Source: Bacteroidota bacterium (lineage in GTDB: Bacteria > Bacteroidota > Bacteroidia > UKL13-3). Taken from it: a DNA stretch of 64,000 nt. Within the stretch, counting starts at the first letter, position 1, and each line of letters opens with the position of its first letter. Below are positions 30,294 to 40,440 of the stretch, one piece after another. The notes beneath the pieces are model-generated. The model ran no database searches. It was not told the origin of the DNA and saw only the letters and a program-made list of their open reading frames with translations. The stretch spans positions 1 through 64,000 of the forward strand of contig CANJUD010000006.1 of NCBI GenBank assembly GCA_947477885.1. Direction: 5' to 3'. A program made the translations under genes and the position numbers.

Positions 30294-31244
30294 CTAATCA
30301 AACTGTTTTTGCAATTCTTCTGCAAGTATACTATTATATTTTGTTTTTCCCAAGTTATTTAAATGATGGTAGTCGTAAAAATTGTGGAAAGCGAGGCCAA
30401 TATCTAGGTGTGTAAAATCTAAGTAGGGGGTTTGGGTTTTATCGAAAATAGGTGACAGGTATTTGTTTGTAATCAAATCTGTTTTCTTAGTTATCTGTTG
30501 TTGGATATTTAAAATGGGAGCAGTTATCATAATCAGTTTAACATTTTTCGATTTACACAAAGCTATCATTTTCTCCAAAAAATAAAGATTCTGATTATTT
30601 ACTTTAAAGTTATCTGATATATTGGCCATACTGTTGAATTTATGTGTATCTACTGCCATATTATTGGGTTTTAAATAATCCCCATTTTTAATATTGTATT
30701 CTTGTTTTAATAAATTCAACTTGCTATTGGCAGCAGCTAACAAACCCAGCCGAGAATTATATTCGGTAAATTTCCAAAAAGGAAAGTAACGCCACAAATA
30801 AGTTCGATATCCAAATACAGATTTGTATTCTGAATACACGGATGAATCATTTATTTCATTCAACAATATCCACGTTCTTTTGGGGTCATCCAAATTAAAA
30901 CTGAGTGACCATGGGTCGATATTATATACCAGATATTTGATAGTATTGTGCTGTTTCAAAAACAAATTCAGCAACAAATAATGATGCATGATATTGGTAC
31001 CATCTACACCTAGGTTCACACAATTTTTGCCTAATTTATGAGTTAAAGAATCGGTGTAAATTTGTGTGTAAACCCTTGAATTACCTAGGAATGCCACATC
31101 GTAAATTTCATTTTTCTTATTCAACACCCATGATGATTTATAATACTTATCGCTAGAGAAAATAGACGAGAAAGCAAAGTCAAATATATATAATAGTATG
31201 ATGACTATCACACCCAAAATTGCGATATGTTTTAGTCTTCTCAA
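30294..31244 (-). CDS. SGNH/AlgJ- or DltD-like envelope protein paired with MBOAT
   Basis: 316 aa; N-terminal TM; VAFLGNSRVYTQIY; overlaps the MBOAT gene by 4 bp. Confidence 0.6.
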   Translation of the reverse strand: MRRLKHIAILGVIVIILLYIFDFAFSSIFSSDKYYKSSWVLNKKNEIYDVAFLGNSRVYTQIYTDSLTHKLGKNCVNLGVDGTNIMHHYLLLNLFLKQHNTIKYLVYNIDPWSLSFNLDDPKRTWILLNEINDSSVYSEYKSVFGYRTYLWRYFPFWKFTEYNSRLGLLAAANSKLNLLKQEYNIKNGDYLKPNNMAVDTHKFNSMANISDNFKVNNQNLYFLEKMIALCKSKNVKLIMITAPILNIQQQITKKTDLITNKYLSPIFDKTQTPYLDFTHLDIGLAFHNFYDYHHLNNLGKTKYNSILAEELQKQFD

Positions 31245-32641
31245 AATTGGAAATATATAAATTGTTGTGGTTTAATATAACTACCAAAGAATATCAACAT
31301 GAGAATTGCGGATACAGAAAATACATACTGTATATATAGTTTTTTGTTTTCAATAAGCTCAAATAGTGGATTAACTTTACAACGAAACTCTATCCAAAAA
31401 CAGATAACAATCATCACTATAACGGTGGTAAACTCCAGTGTGTTTTCAAAGTTGCCAATGAAACTTGTTTTACTATATGAATGCGAAACTAAACTATTGA
31501 ATACCGCAGAAACCTCAGTAAAATTAGCTGCCCTAAAGAATACCCAAGCCAAGCACACCAAATGAAAGATGATAAGCTGTTTGATGATTTTGGGTAATTG
31601 CAAAGGGGTTTTACTGATATATATTTCTATAATTAAATATAATACATGTATCGCTCCCCAAGTTATAAAAGTCCAATTGGCTCCATGCCATAATCCGCTA
31701 ATCAGGAACGTAATAATCAAATTGAGAATATGTTTTTTTTTGTTCCCACCCAAAGGAATATATATATAATCCCTAAACCAAGTGGACAGACTAATATGCC
31801 ACCGCTGCCAAAAATTACTGAACGATGTTGCAAAATATGGTTTATTGAAATTGAGCGACAAATCGAAGCCCATTACTTTGGCTGCGCCACGGGCAATATC
31901 TGTATATCCAGAGAAATCGCAATATATTTGTATGGCAAAGAAATAGATACCCATCATCGAATCTGCTCCACTTGCATGGCTGGGATTGTCATATAATTTA
32001 TCTACAAAAAAAGAAAGATGGTCAGCTATAGCCATTTTTTTAAAGAAACCCCACCACATTAAAGTGAGTCCATATTTAAGGTTATTATAGTCGAAATATT
32101 TGGGTTGCTTTATTTGTGCCAGTAGTGTTTGTGGCCGTTCTATAGGCCCTGCCACTAGCTGCGGGTAGAACATCACATACAAGGCATAATCAGATATTTT
32201 TTTTTCAGCTATATATTTTTTGTTATATACTTCTATCACATATGACAAGCTCTGAAAAGTGTGAAATGAGAGTCCGATGGGTAATAATACTTTGAAAGGT
32301 TTGAGTTGTTCGTGGTCGAATATGGAATAAAACATATTCAAGTTTCCAATAAAAAAATCTATATATTTAAATACGAATAGCAATGCACAAGTTGCCACTA
32401 TACTTAGTATTAGCCAATGTTTCCGGAGTTTACTGTTTTCTGATTTTTGTATTTGTAGTGCTGCAAAATAGTCAATAATAATTGCAGCAAATAGTATAAT
32501 AATATAGGATGGAATAGCAGCCATATAAAATATACAACCAGCTAATAGCAATACATAATTTCGCAGCTTAACAGGAACCGCAAAAAACAAAAAAGTAACT
32601 ACTGAAAAAAAAACAGCAAAATGTAAAGAATTAAAAAGCAT
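31241..32641 (-). CDS. MBOAT family O-acyltransferase
   Basis: YPQLVAGPIERPQTLL; NFWQRWHISLSTWFRDYIYIPLGGNKK; LISGLWHGANWTFI. Confidence 0.95.
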   Translation of the reverse strand: MLFNSLHFAVFFSVVTFLFFAVPVKLRNYVLLLAGCIFYMAAIPSYIIILFAAIIIDYFAALQIQKSENSKLRKHWLILSIVATCALLFVFKYIDFFIGNLNMFYSIFDHEQLKPFKVLLPIGLSFHTFQSLSYVIEVYNKKYIAEKKISDYALYVMFYPQLVAGPIERPQTLLAQIKQPKYFDYNNLKYGLTLMWWGFFKKMAIADHLSFFVDKLYDNPSHASGADSMMGIYFFAIQIYCDFSGYTDIARGAAKVMGFDLSLNFNKPYFATSFSNFWQRWHISLSTWFRDYIYIPLGGNKKKHILNLIITFLISGLWHGANWTFITWGAIHVLYLIIEIYISKTPLQLPKIIKQLIIFHLVCLAWVFFRAANFTEVSAVFNSLVSHSYSKTSFIGNFENTLEFTTVIVMIVICFWIEFRCKVNPLFELIENKKLYIQYVFSVSAILMLIFFGSYIKPQQFIYFQF

Positions 32642-32647
32642 GGTATT

Positions 32648-34087
32648 TTACGCCTCTAATTCTAATTGTTTCAATTCGTCATCATAATGTCCCCATTCCA
32701 AATACCGCAATCTGATTTGTTCAGAGGTATCAACATCTTCTTTATCAGGCATCAAATTAATAAATGCCAGTCCGTATACAAATCCCATAACGCATAGCCG
32801 CATTGCCGCATGCAGGGATGCAATAATTGAAAAACTCACAAAAACAATCATCAATAACTTTCGATAATAAGCTTTGTATGACAGGAATCTTTGAACAGGT
32901 ATTACCAACAAAATAATTAAAGCCCCTACTCCAAACAGCCCATGTTCCGATAAAAGTCTGGTAAGTTCTGTATGCGATGCTGCATAGCGAGGTCCAAATT
33001 GAAGTCGAGCTTCCTTGGCCATACCCACACCTACTCCAAATACAGGATTGTCTATAAAAAGTTGATAATCTTCTAGTGCCAGCTCATCTCGACCGCTAAC
33101 TCCCGATCCGAATTTTTCGAATTTCGGATTTTTCTTTTTAAAGGTACCACCATAGCGTTGTGATAAAGCATTACCTGTTACATTGTCAAAATAATTGAAG
33201 AGGAAAAATAGCAGAATCAAGAGCACACCGAATCCAATCAAAAATGTATTTTTTGCTTGAGATACAGAAAATCTTAACCAAATTAAAGCTCCCAAAAATA
33301 CAGAAATAGTGGCTGTAACGATTCCGCCGCGAGAGAAATTAATTACACAAAATAAAAATAATAAGAAGGTAACTATCCTGTCCAAAATAGCTGAAGTAGT
33401 TATCCTTACATTGAGGAAAAATGCCACCAGCATTAATACCAACCCATAGGCAAAAATAGTAGAAACCTGATTGGGTCCATACCCACCGCTTAATTGAAAA
33501 TTTGCTGAATCTTTAAATGAAATTTCTGCTAAAGCTGGCATTCTTAATGTAATAATTGTTGCACAAGTTAATAAGGGTAAAATTGCTAATAAAATTAAAG
33601 TTCTAAACTCCTTAATAGTGAATACTCTATTTGCAAAGTAAATTACCGATACAGCCAAACTAAAAGGGCCTGATAGATTGAATGAAATGTTTTTTCTAAA
33701 CACTTCCAAATCATCTATATTGGTTAATGCAATGGAAGGGAGCAGGAAAAATACATATAATAGAATTGACGTCGGCGATCGGGACGAGAACGACTGAAAT
33801 TGCCTCGATGATAAAAACATAAAAATCAGTATATATTTCACACCTTCCCATGGCACATTGGCATTCAACATACGCAAGCTAATTTCTAATGATACAAGAT
33901 ACATAACATAAACGTGGGCAACACCATTTTTATTCTGCTTTGAGAACATATTTGATATAGCAAACGCTAGCAGCCCGTAATAATAAACGTTGATGGTCCA
34001 AATCGCATTATAGAATAATATACCCAATCCTATATGAACAAGTATGAAGGTGTGTATTCTATTTTGGGAGAGATCTCTGAATAACAT
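32648..34087 (-). CDS. O-antigen ligase/polymerase-like membrane protein
   Basis: 479 aa multi-TM; FGVGVGMAKEARLQFG...ASHTELTRLLSEHGLFGV. Confidence 0.85.
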   Translation of the reverse strand: MLFRDLSQNRIHTFILVHIGLGILFYNAIWTINVYYYGLLAFAISNMFSKQNKNGVAHVYVMYLVSLEISLRMLNANVPWEGVKYILIFMFLSSRQFQSFSSRSPTSILLYVFFLLPSIALTNIDDLEVFRKNISFNLSGPFSLAVSVIYFANRVFTIKEFRTLILLAILPLLTCATIITLRMPALAEISFKDSANFQLSGGYGPNQVSTIFAYGLVLMLVAFFLNVRITTSAILDRIVTFLLFLFCVINFSRGGIVTATISVFLGALIWLRFSVSQAKNTFLIGFGVLLILLFFLFNYFDNVTGNALSQRYGGTFKKKNPKFEKFGSGVSGRDELALEDYQLFIDNPVFGVGVGMAKEARLQFGPRYAASHTELTRLLSEHGLFGVGALIILLVIPVQRFLSYKAYYRKLLMIVFVSFSIIASLHAAMRLCVMGFVYGLAFINLMPDKEDVDTSEQIRLRYLEWGHYDDELKQLELEA

Positions 34088-35449
34088 TTATATTTTTTCT
34101 ATTTTAGGTCCTTCTTGCATCATTCTACTTGATTTATCCCACGACTTTTTGAAGCGGATAAGTATGATGGGCAACTTTAATATTACAAGTACAAAGGTAA
34201 GTGGCAAAAAGCTACGGTACTTTTTTAAATTGAAAGGTACTGCTGCTGTAAGCACCCCACTAGTCATACCAACTTTTACATTTAGTTTTTCGAAATAGGT
34301 GCGGTACAAAAAAGTAACGCTGGGAATAGGGATGGCATCGAACCATTTTTTTGAATGGAATGCATCCCAATGGCCTACCTGCCTCAATCCACCATCACTC
34401 ACTTTTAAATGTAGGCGGCTGGCATAAGGATGTGATATACTTTTAAAGCCTTGTAGGTAGGATCTTAATCCAAATTCGCCATCGCCCATTCGCATTTTAT
34501 CATATTGCATATCATATAATCCCACAGCTTTAAATACCCGCTTGTGTACCAATGCATTTCCTGAATCAAACTGATCAGCCCAGCGGAAAAAGGAATAGTT
34601 GGCGGGTACGGTATCCCCCACTTTTGAGATACTAACCCCTGCTGAAATATCTGCATTGAAATAATCAACGCCTTTTATATGTTCTTCTACCCAATTAGGT
34701 TCAACCCGCGAATCGTCGTCGAAAAACAAAAGCCAATCACTGGTAGCTTGCTTAATGGCTTCATTTCTTGCAAGCCACTGCCCACGGCCTTCTTGCACTA
34801 TTAATTTAATTGGGGTTTTAAACTGTTTGTAAAACTCTAAGTCCAATGGTTTTGTTTGATCTATGATAATAATTTCGTAAGGTGTAACAGTTTGTTTCTC
34901 CAAATCCCATATCACATCTTTCAAATATTTATATCTATTAAGAGTGGGTATTATAATACTTACTTTGGGTTGCGATGCCAACAAAGGTGATTGGAAAGTA
35001 TTATAATCACTATATACTTTGTGGTTTTTAAAAAGCTCAATCCGGCTAATATTTCTTGATTTTATAAACCCATAGATTTCAGCAAATGGATTGTGAAAAG
35101 TAATCAGTCTCCTGAATAATACATTGAAGGCCCAAGCTTTCTTATAATACTTTCGCAAAAAACGATACTCATCGGCTATGCTAGGTTTTTCGATATCTTC
35201 AGGCCATTGTGAAACATCATCGGTAAGCATATACCCTTTGTTCCACAGGCGGTATCCCAAATCCAATTCTTTCGATACGGTGGTATCATAATTATCATCA
35301 ATTGGTTCTTCTGGATATTTATCGGCATCTGCCATTTTGCATCGGGCTACGGGTACTTTTCCAGCAGCACTAGGCAACAAATGGAAATACCAACTGCTGC
35401 TAGGGTAAGTTTTAAATATGAATGTTGCTATTTTGTCTTTTACTTTCAT
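34088..35449 (-). CDS. Glycosyltransferase family 2
   Basis: VSIIIPTLNRYKYLKDVI; LLFFDDDSRVEPNW. Confidence 0.9.
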   Translation of the reverse strand: MKVKDKIATFIFKTYPSSSWYFHLLPSAAGKVPVARCKMADADKYPEEPIDDNYDTTVSKELDLGYRLWNKGYMLTDDVSQWPEDIEKPSIADEYRFLRKYYKKAWAFNVLFRRLITFHNPFAEIYGFIKSRNISRIELFKNHKVYSDYNTFQSPLLASQPKVSIIIPTLNRYKYLKDVIWDLEKQTVTPYEIIIIDQTKPLDLEFYKQFKTPIKLIVQEGRGQWLARNEAIKQATSDWLLFFDDDSRVEPNWVEEHIKGVDYFNADISAGVSISKVGDTVPANYSFFRWADQFDSGNALVHKRVFKAVGLYDMQYDKMRMGDGEFGLRSYLQGFKSISHPYASRLHLKVSDGGLRQVGHWDAFHSKKWFDAIPIPSVTFLYRTYFEKLNVKVGMTSGVLTAAVPFNLKKYRSFLPLTFVLVILKLPIILIRFKKSWDKSSRMMQEGPKIEKI

Positions 35450-35451
35450 AT

Positions 35452-36036
35452 TTAGTCTTTAAAAAATTTAACCATGCCCATTAAGTGACTCCAGAACCAA
35501 GATTCTTCAGCATGCATTAGCATCTCAATAGAGCTATCGGTTTGTTTCACCATTTTTTGCAAACCTGTAATAGTTTTCTTCAGTGCTTTTACATTTTTGT
35601 CTCGACCGTCGCCTTCAAAATCGGAAAGGGTTGCCAATGATTTTATGATTGGCGATAGCTCGCGTTTGCGGCGTTCACGTGCTACATATTTTGCAATTTT
35701 CCAAGGTTCTTTTTCAGCTTCAAAATAATCTTTGCGGTCGCCTGCTTTCACTTTTTTTATCACCAAACTCCAGTCGAGCAATTCACGCAGGTTCATATTG
35801 GCATTGCCACGGCTAATATCCAATTGTTTCATCACATCTTCGGTAGTAAGGGCTTCGGGCGATATTAAAAGTAATGCGTGTATTTGGGCCATCGTTCTAT
35901 TGATTCCCCAGAATGGTCCCATCGAACCCCAGGTGCTTATAAATTCTTTCTTTGCCTCGTTGTAGTTCAAAATGTTTTTAGTAGTGTATAGAATATTATT
36001 TTTTTTGAATCTATTTGATTGGTTTTGCAGGAACAC
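35452..36036 (-). CDS. GbsR/MarR-like transcriptional regulator
   Basis: MAQIHALLLISPEALTTEDVMKQLDISRGNANMNLRELLDW; start may be downstream of 36036. Confidence 0.75.
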   Translation of the reverse strand: MFLQNQSNRFKKNNILYTTKNILNYNEAKKEFISTWGSMGPFWGINRTMAQIHALLLISPEALTTEDVMKQLDISRGNANMNLRELLDWSLVIKKVKAGDRKDYFEAEKEPWKIAKYVARERRKRELSPIIKSLATLSDFEGDGRDKNVKALKKTITGLQKMVKQTDSSIEMLMHAEESWFWSHLMGMVKFFKD

Positions 36037-36541
36037 CGACTAAAGTATTATTACCATCTGGGAAATTGTGCACCACACAGGCCGATGCTGCAATATATAA
36101 TTTCGGTCCTAGATTTATAGGTCCAATAATAACTGCATTGGCTCCCATATTGCAATCGTCTCCTATTACAATATCACCGGGTTTGCATCCATCTTTGGCA
36201 CCAATTACATTGCCGCCAACCATCGTAAGTTTTTTGCCAATTACAGCCATGCCAGATACTACAACTCCCAAGGAAGGGTGAAGTATAGAAATTCCTCCTT
36301 TAATATCGGCCTTGTAATGGATATCAATATTTGAATAGGCTTGTATGGGGTAATACAGCGGCGAAAAAATAACTCTGATAAATTGATAAGGTTTGCCTAA
36401 GGTGTTGAATAAACCTCGCTCCAAGCGGTATAGTGCCAAACCCCAAAAATTGCGGCTAAGCCAAATATGTACATAGCGAATTTTCTTCTTACCCACCATG
36501 CGTTTCATATCTTCTCCAAAGTATTTGAACTGGCTTGCCAT
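36011..36541 (-). CDS. Serine acetyltransferase-like hexapeptide transferase
   Basis: left-handed beta-helix repeats; ILHPSLGVVVSGMAVIGKKLTMVGG; GVPAKPIK C-terminus. Confidence 0.85.
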   Translation of the reverse strand: MASQFKYFGEDMKRMVGKKKIRYVHIWLSRNFWGLALYRLERGLFNTLGKPYQFIRVIFSPLYYPIQAYSNIDIHYKADIKGGISILHPSLGVVVSGMAVIGKKLTMVGGNVIGAKDGCKPGDIVIGDDCNMGANAVIIGPINLGPKLYIAASACVVHNFPDGNNTLVGVPAKPIK

Positions 36542-36656
36542 TTTTTTTATAAGTCTTTATACTCCTGATTCGAAGCTACAAAATAAACCCAAATATGCCA
36601 AGGTAGCAAATTTTGAAATTGAACAATACAAACATTTGCGTTAATATTGCACCTCG

Positions 36657-37106
36657 ATGAGGTTCTATGCTGCTTTAATATTTGTGTTACTTGGGGTGGG
36701 TTGCCGCGACTCTAATCAGTCTAATAACCAACCTACTGAAGTAAAAAATGACACTTTGAGAACTCCTGAAAAAATGGACACAGATAAAAACTTATCCAAT
36801 ATGCTTGACCATGTTTTGCGCTCAAAAAAAATTTTTACAGGCAAGCATCGGGTTATATATGAAGATGGTAGTTCGCGTAGTATTGAAATTGATAGCTTCG
36901 GCAATATATCGGGATCGAAAAATTATAAACTATTTAGGGTGGTTGCAAATGGACAAAACATTATCTACCTAATAAAAGGGAAAGACGAAGTCCACTCACC
37001 CAAAGATACCTTTAGCTATGCGCAGCAAGACAATGGCGTACAATTATATCTGATTAATAACCATCAAAAAACATATAAATATACTTTAACAAAAATTACC
37101 CAATGA
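36657..37106 (+). CDS. Hypothetical lipoprotein
   Basis: 149 aa; lipobox GVGCRD. Confidence 0.6.
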   Translation: MRFYAALIFVLLGVGCRDSNQSNNQPTEVKNDTLRTPEKMDTDKNLSNMLDHVLRSKKIFTGKHRVIYEDGSSRSIEIDSFGNISGSKNYKLFRVVANGQNIIYLIKGKDEVHSPKDTFSYAQQDNGVQLYLINNHQKTYKYTLTKITQ

Positions 37107-37909
37107 AAATATTAGAAGGAAAAAAAGGAATCATATTTGGGGCACTCGACCCCAATTCTATAGCTTGGAAAGTTGCCGAACAATGCCATGCAAATGGAGC
37201 AACATTTACACTCACTAATGCTCCGATAGCTTTGAGACTGGGCACCATTAATCAATTGGCCGAAACTACCAACAGTAAAGTAATTGGCTGCGATGTTACC
37301 TTGAGTGCCGATATGGAAAACTTATTAAAAGAATCGATGGAAGTATTGGGGGGCAAAGTTGATTTTATATTACACTCAGTAGGTATGTCGCTCAATATAA
37401 GGAAAGGGAAAGTATATACCGATTTGGATTATGAGATGATGAAAAAAACATTCGACATCAGTGCCATGTCTTTTCACCGCCTATTGCAAACCGCTTGGAA
37501 AATGGACGCCATCAACGATTGGGGTTCAGTAGTAGCACTTACTTATATTGCTGCCCAACGCGTATTTCCCGACTATAGTGAAATGGCAGACACCAAAGCA
37601 TTATTAGAAAGTTTCGCCCGCAGCTTCGGTTATCATTATGGCAAAGCAAAAAAAGTGAGAATCAATACCATTTCGCAATCGCCAACTAAAACAACTGCAG
37701 GAACTGGTGTAAAGGGTTTCGGCTCTTTCTTCGATTATGCAGATGCCATGAGTCCGCTTGGCAATGCAAGTGCAGAAGATTGTGCAAACTACTGCGTGAG
37801 CCTTTTTAGCGATTATACAAAAATGGTTACTATGCAAAATTTATTTCACGATGGTGGATTTTCATTTACTGGAATCAGTAATGAAGTGATAGAACAAATG
37901 GGCCAATAA
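37103..37909 (+). CDS. fabI: Enoyl-[acyl-carrier-protein] reductase (NADH)
   Basis: SDR-type; NSIAWKVAEQCHANGA; ILHSVGMS; KKVRINTISQSPTKTTAGTGVKGF. Confidence 0.93.
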   Translation: MKILEGKKGIIFGALDPNSIAWKVAEQCHANGATFTLTNAPIALRLGTINQLAETTNSKVIGCDVTLSADMENLLKESMEVLGGKVDFILHSVGMSLNIRKGKVYTDLDYEMMKKTFDISAMSFHRLLQTAWKMDAINDWGSVVALTYIAAQRVFPDYSEMADTKALLESFARSFGYHYGKAKKVRINTISQSPTKTTAGTGVKGFGSFFDYADAMSPLGNASAEDCANYCVSLFSDYTKMVTMQNLFHDGGFSFTGISNEVIEQMGQ

Positions 37910-38863
37910 ATGCAAATGAAAATTTCTGTTGTTATACCCAATTTCAATGGCAGTATGCTGCTAAAGGAGAATCTGCCTCATCTTATTACTGCTCTCAAAA
38001 AATCGACACTGCCTTATGAGGTTATTATAGCAGACGATAAATCGACTGACGATTCAGTAGCTTTTATCAAACAAAATTATAGTGAAATTATAGTGATTGA
38101 GAATACTTCAAATTTGGGTTTCTCGGCAAATTGTAATAGTGGATTTAAAATTGCAAAACACGATTGGATTTTAGCTATGAATACCGACGTGAAAATACAT
38201 GAAAACTTTTTTGAACCTATAATAAAATATCTCAATAATAAAAATCTTTTCTCGGTAGGCGGTGCCATATATGGTTATGACAATGTATTGCAAGATGCTG
38301 GCAAATACCCAGCCTGGGGCCTGCAAGGATTAAAAACCACCATCGATTTTGAACAGAAAGATTATATAACAAGTGTCTCTACATTATTCAATTCAGGAGC
38401 CTGTGTATTATATAATAAAGAAAAACTGATGCAGCTGAAAGGCTATGATGAATTGTTCACGCCCTTCTATTATGAAGATGCTGAAATATGTTTGCGAGCT
38501 TTGCGTAAGGGCTGGGAGTGTTTATATATTCCCGCATCTATATGCTACCATCCCAACTCGGCCACTATACAAAAACACCACTCAGAAGAATATGTGAAAG
38601 TAATTGCCAACCGCAACAAACTTGTGATGGGTTACCTTCACTATGATGGTATGCATCGCAACACATTTTATATCATGATGTATTTAAAACTGTTAGTTTG
38701 CTGGGCAGGTAAAATATGGTATTATAAATCGTTTGCAGGTTTTAATAAGTTACTCCCACAATTAAGAAATCGTAAAAAAGGAAACAAATATATACATTCA
38801 CTTTCCAAGGTCTGTAATGAATTGAAAGCAGATTTGAAGGGAAAGGTAGTCAGGTTGTTTTAA
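37910..38863 (+). CDS. Glycosyltransferase family 2
   Basis: ISVVIPNFNGSMLLKENL; FSANCNSGFKIAKHDWILAMNTDVKI; YYEDAEICLRALRKGW. Confidence 0.92.
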   Translation: MQMKISVVIPNFNGSMLLKENLPHLITALKKSTLPYEVIIADDKSTDDSVAFIKQNYSEIIVIENTSNLGFSANCNSGFKIAKHDWILAMNTDVKIHENFFEPIIKYLNNKNLFSVGGAIYGYDNVLQDAGKYPAWGLQGLKTTIDFEQKDYITSVSTLFNSGACVLYNKEKLMQLKGYDELFTPFYYEDAEICLRALRKGWECLYIPASICYHPNSATIQKHHSEEYVKVIANRNKLVMGYLHYDGMHRNTFYIMMYLKLLVCWAGKIWYYKSFAGFNKLLPQLRNRKKGNKYIHSLSKVCNELKADLKGKVVRLF

Positions 38864-38927
38864 GAGTTAAAAGTGATTCGCCGCTGCGAACTAAAAGGGA
38901 AAAGTTTTTCCAGTTTACATTTCACTA

Positions 38928-38954
38928 TAATCAGCGTAATCATTTTAATCAGCG
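38928..38954. repeat. 9-bp-period intergenic repeat
   Basis: TAATCAGCG TAATCATTT TAATCAGCG. Confidence 0.6.
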
Positions 38955-39042
38955 GTTCAGACAATGTGGACAATGATTACCAAAATACATCCATTGTATT
39001 ATATGTTATCGCATCAATATAGATTTCCCCGAGAAGTACCGT

Positions 39043-39061
39043 CTTTCTCCCTCGGAGAAAG
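39043..39061 (-). terminator. Perfect hairpin next to gatC stop
   Basis: CTTTCTCC-CTC-GGAGAAAG; 8-bp stem, 3-nt loop; no clear T tract. Confidence 0.5.
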
Positions 39062-39079
39062 ATAAGAGATAGAGGCCAC

Positions 39080-39370
39080 CTACTTATCCAAAAACTTAGG
39101 AACTCTAAAATAATCACTGTCTTTTTTGGGTGCATTTTTCAATGCTTCTGCGTGGGTAATTTCTTCTACTATTATATCATCACGCAAAATATTAGTTTCG
39201 GTGCTCATATAGATTAGTGGTTCAACACCCGTGGTGTCAATCTCATTTAGTTTTTCGCAGAAAGCGGTTATTTGGGTAAGGTCTTGTTTGATGCTTTCTT
39301 TGTCAGCACCATTAAATTCAAGGCGGGCCAAGTGGGCTAGTTTGTCGATGGCATCGTTGGTGATTTCCAT
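39080..39370 (-). CDS. gatC: Asp-tRNA(Asn)/Glu-tRNA(Gln) amidotransferase subunit C
   Basis: ITNDAIDKLAHLARLEF...LTQITAFCEKLNEIDTTGVEPL...LRDDI. Confidence 0.93.
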   Translation of the reverse strand: MEITNDAIDKLAHLARLEFNGADKESIKQDLTQITAFCEKLNEIDTTGVEPLIYMSTETNILRDDIIVEEITHAEALKNAPKKDSDYFRVPKFLDK

Positions 39371-39382
39371 TGCATATAATAA

Positions 39383-39769
39383 TTAAGCTGAGAAAGAAGT
39401 ACCACAACCGCAGGTGCTTTTCGCATTGGGATTGGTAAAAGTGAAACCGCGAGAGTTCAAACCATCTTGCCAGTCTATCTCCATTCCTATCACATACATT
39501 TCATGGCTGCGGTCCATCAGTACTTTAAGTCCGCCCATTTCATATATCGTGTCTGCATCTGTTTGTTGGTCGAATGCCAGAAGGTAACTCATTCCTGAGC
39601 ATCCGCCGCCTTTTACGCCAATACGCAATCCTTGCTCATCGCCTACTGTGTTTTCTTGTTTCAGTTTATTCAACTGTTCTATAGCTCCTTCGGAAATAAG
39701 AACCGGTGCTTTTTTAATTGTATTCGTGTCCATATTGATATCTGTAATTACTTTTGCAAAATTAAACAC
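39383..39769 (-). CDS. IscA/ErpA-type iron-sulfur carrier
   Basis: LRIGVKGGGCSGMSYLLAFD; FTNPNAKSTCGCGTSF. Confidence 0.93.
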   Translation of the reverse strand: MFNFAKVITDINMDTNTIKKAPVLISEGAIEQLNKLKQENTVGDEQGLRIGVKGGGCSGMSYLLAFDQQTDADTIYEMGGLKVLMDRSHEMYVIGMEIDWQDGLNSRGFTFTNPNAKSTCGCGTSFSA

Positions 39770-39783
39770 AAAAATCTATTATA

Positions 39784-40371
39784 ATGTCTGCCCTGCCCCA
39801 AAAATCGAAAATAGTTCTCTTTTCTCTCCTCCTCATCAATTGTATATTTATATATAATAGCTGCACCTGCAACAAAGAAAAGCTCATCGAATCCGTCGTT
39901 ATCAGTTTTGAACCCGGCAAGGAAGCTGCTACAGATAAGGCACTCACCGCATTCACCTTTAAAAACTATAGCGACTCAAAAGGTGGTGCTGCATGGCACG
40001 CATACGATTCGAGTGTGCTTGCAAAATTTGGAAGTCAAGATTTCAATGATACTTTGGTATCTGTTCCTATTAAAGGTTTATATACTCTGAACAAACAAAA
40101 AATATTAATCAAACTGTTCGCCACTTCACCCACCGACTATGTGTGCGATGGTTGCCAACCAGTAGTGAGTTTGGCCGTATTCAAAGAAAAAACACCCGAT
40201 GAATATACCAAAGTGAAGCACCATTTTCTAAGCAATAGCGGCAACCTTGGCAAAATGGGAAATCTAGATGTGAAAACTGTCGGCGATACTATTATATATC
40301 TTGACTTACCTTCGTTACAAGGAGCGAATAGGTGGAGCTACCATTATAAGGAAGGAATAAAGGGTAAGTAG
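39784..40371 (+). CDS. Hypothetical lipoprotein
   Basis: 195 aa; signal peptide with YNSCTC. Confidence 0.6.
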   Translation: MSALPQKSKIVLFSLLLINCIFIYNSCTCNKEKLIESVVISFEPGKEAATDKALTAFTFKNYSDSKGGAAWHAYDSSVLAKFGSQDFNDTLVSVPIKGLYTLNKQKILIKLFATSPTDYVCDGCQPVVSLAVFKEKTPDEYTKVKHHFLSNSGNLGKMGNLDVKTVGDTIIYLDLPSLQGANRWSYHYKEGIKGK

Positions 40372-40440
40372 TAAGTCGTAATTGTTCAGCGGGTTAGCAG
40401 CGGATGCATCAAAGCGTAGCTACTAATTACTGACTACTAA
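40364..40440. repeat. Inverted heptamer arrays between 39784 CDS and carA, overlapping both 3' ends
   Basis: GTAAGTA GTAAGTC GTAATTG ... CTACTAA TTACTGA CTACTAA. Confidence 0.75.
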
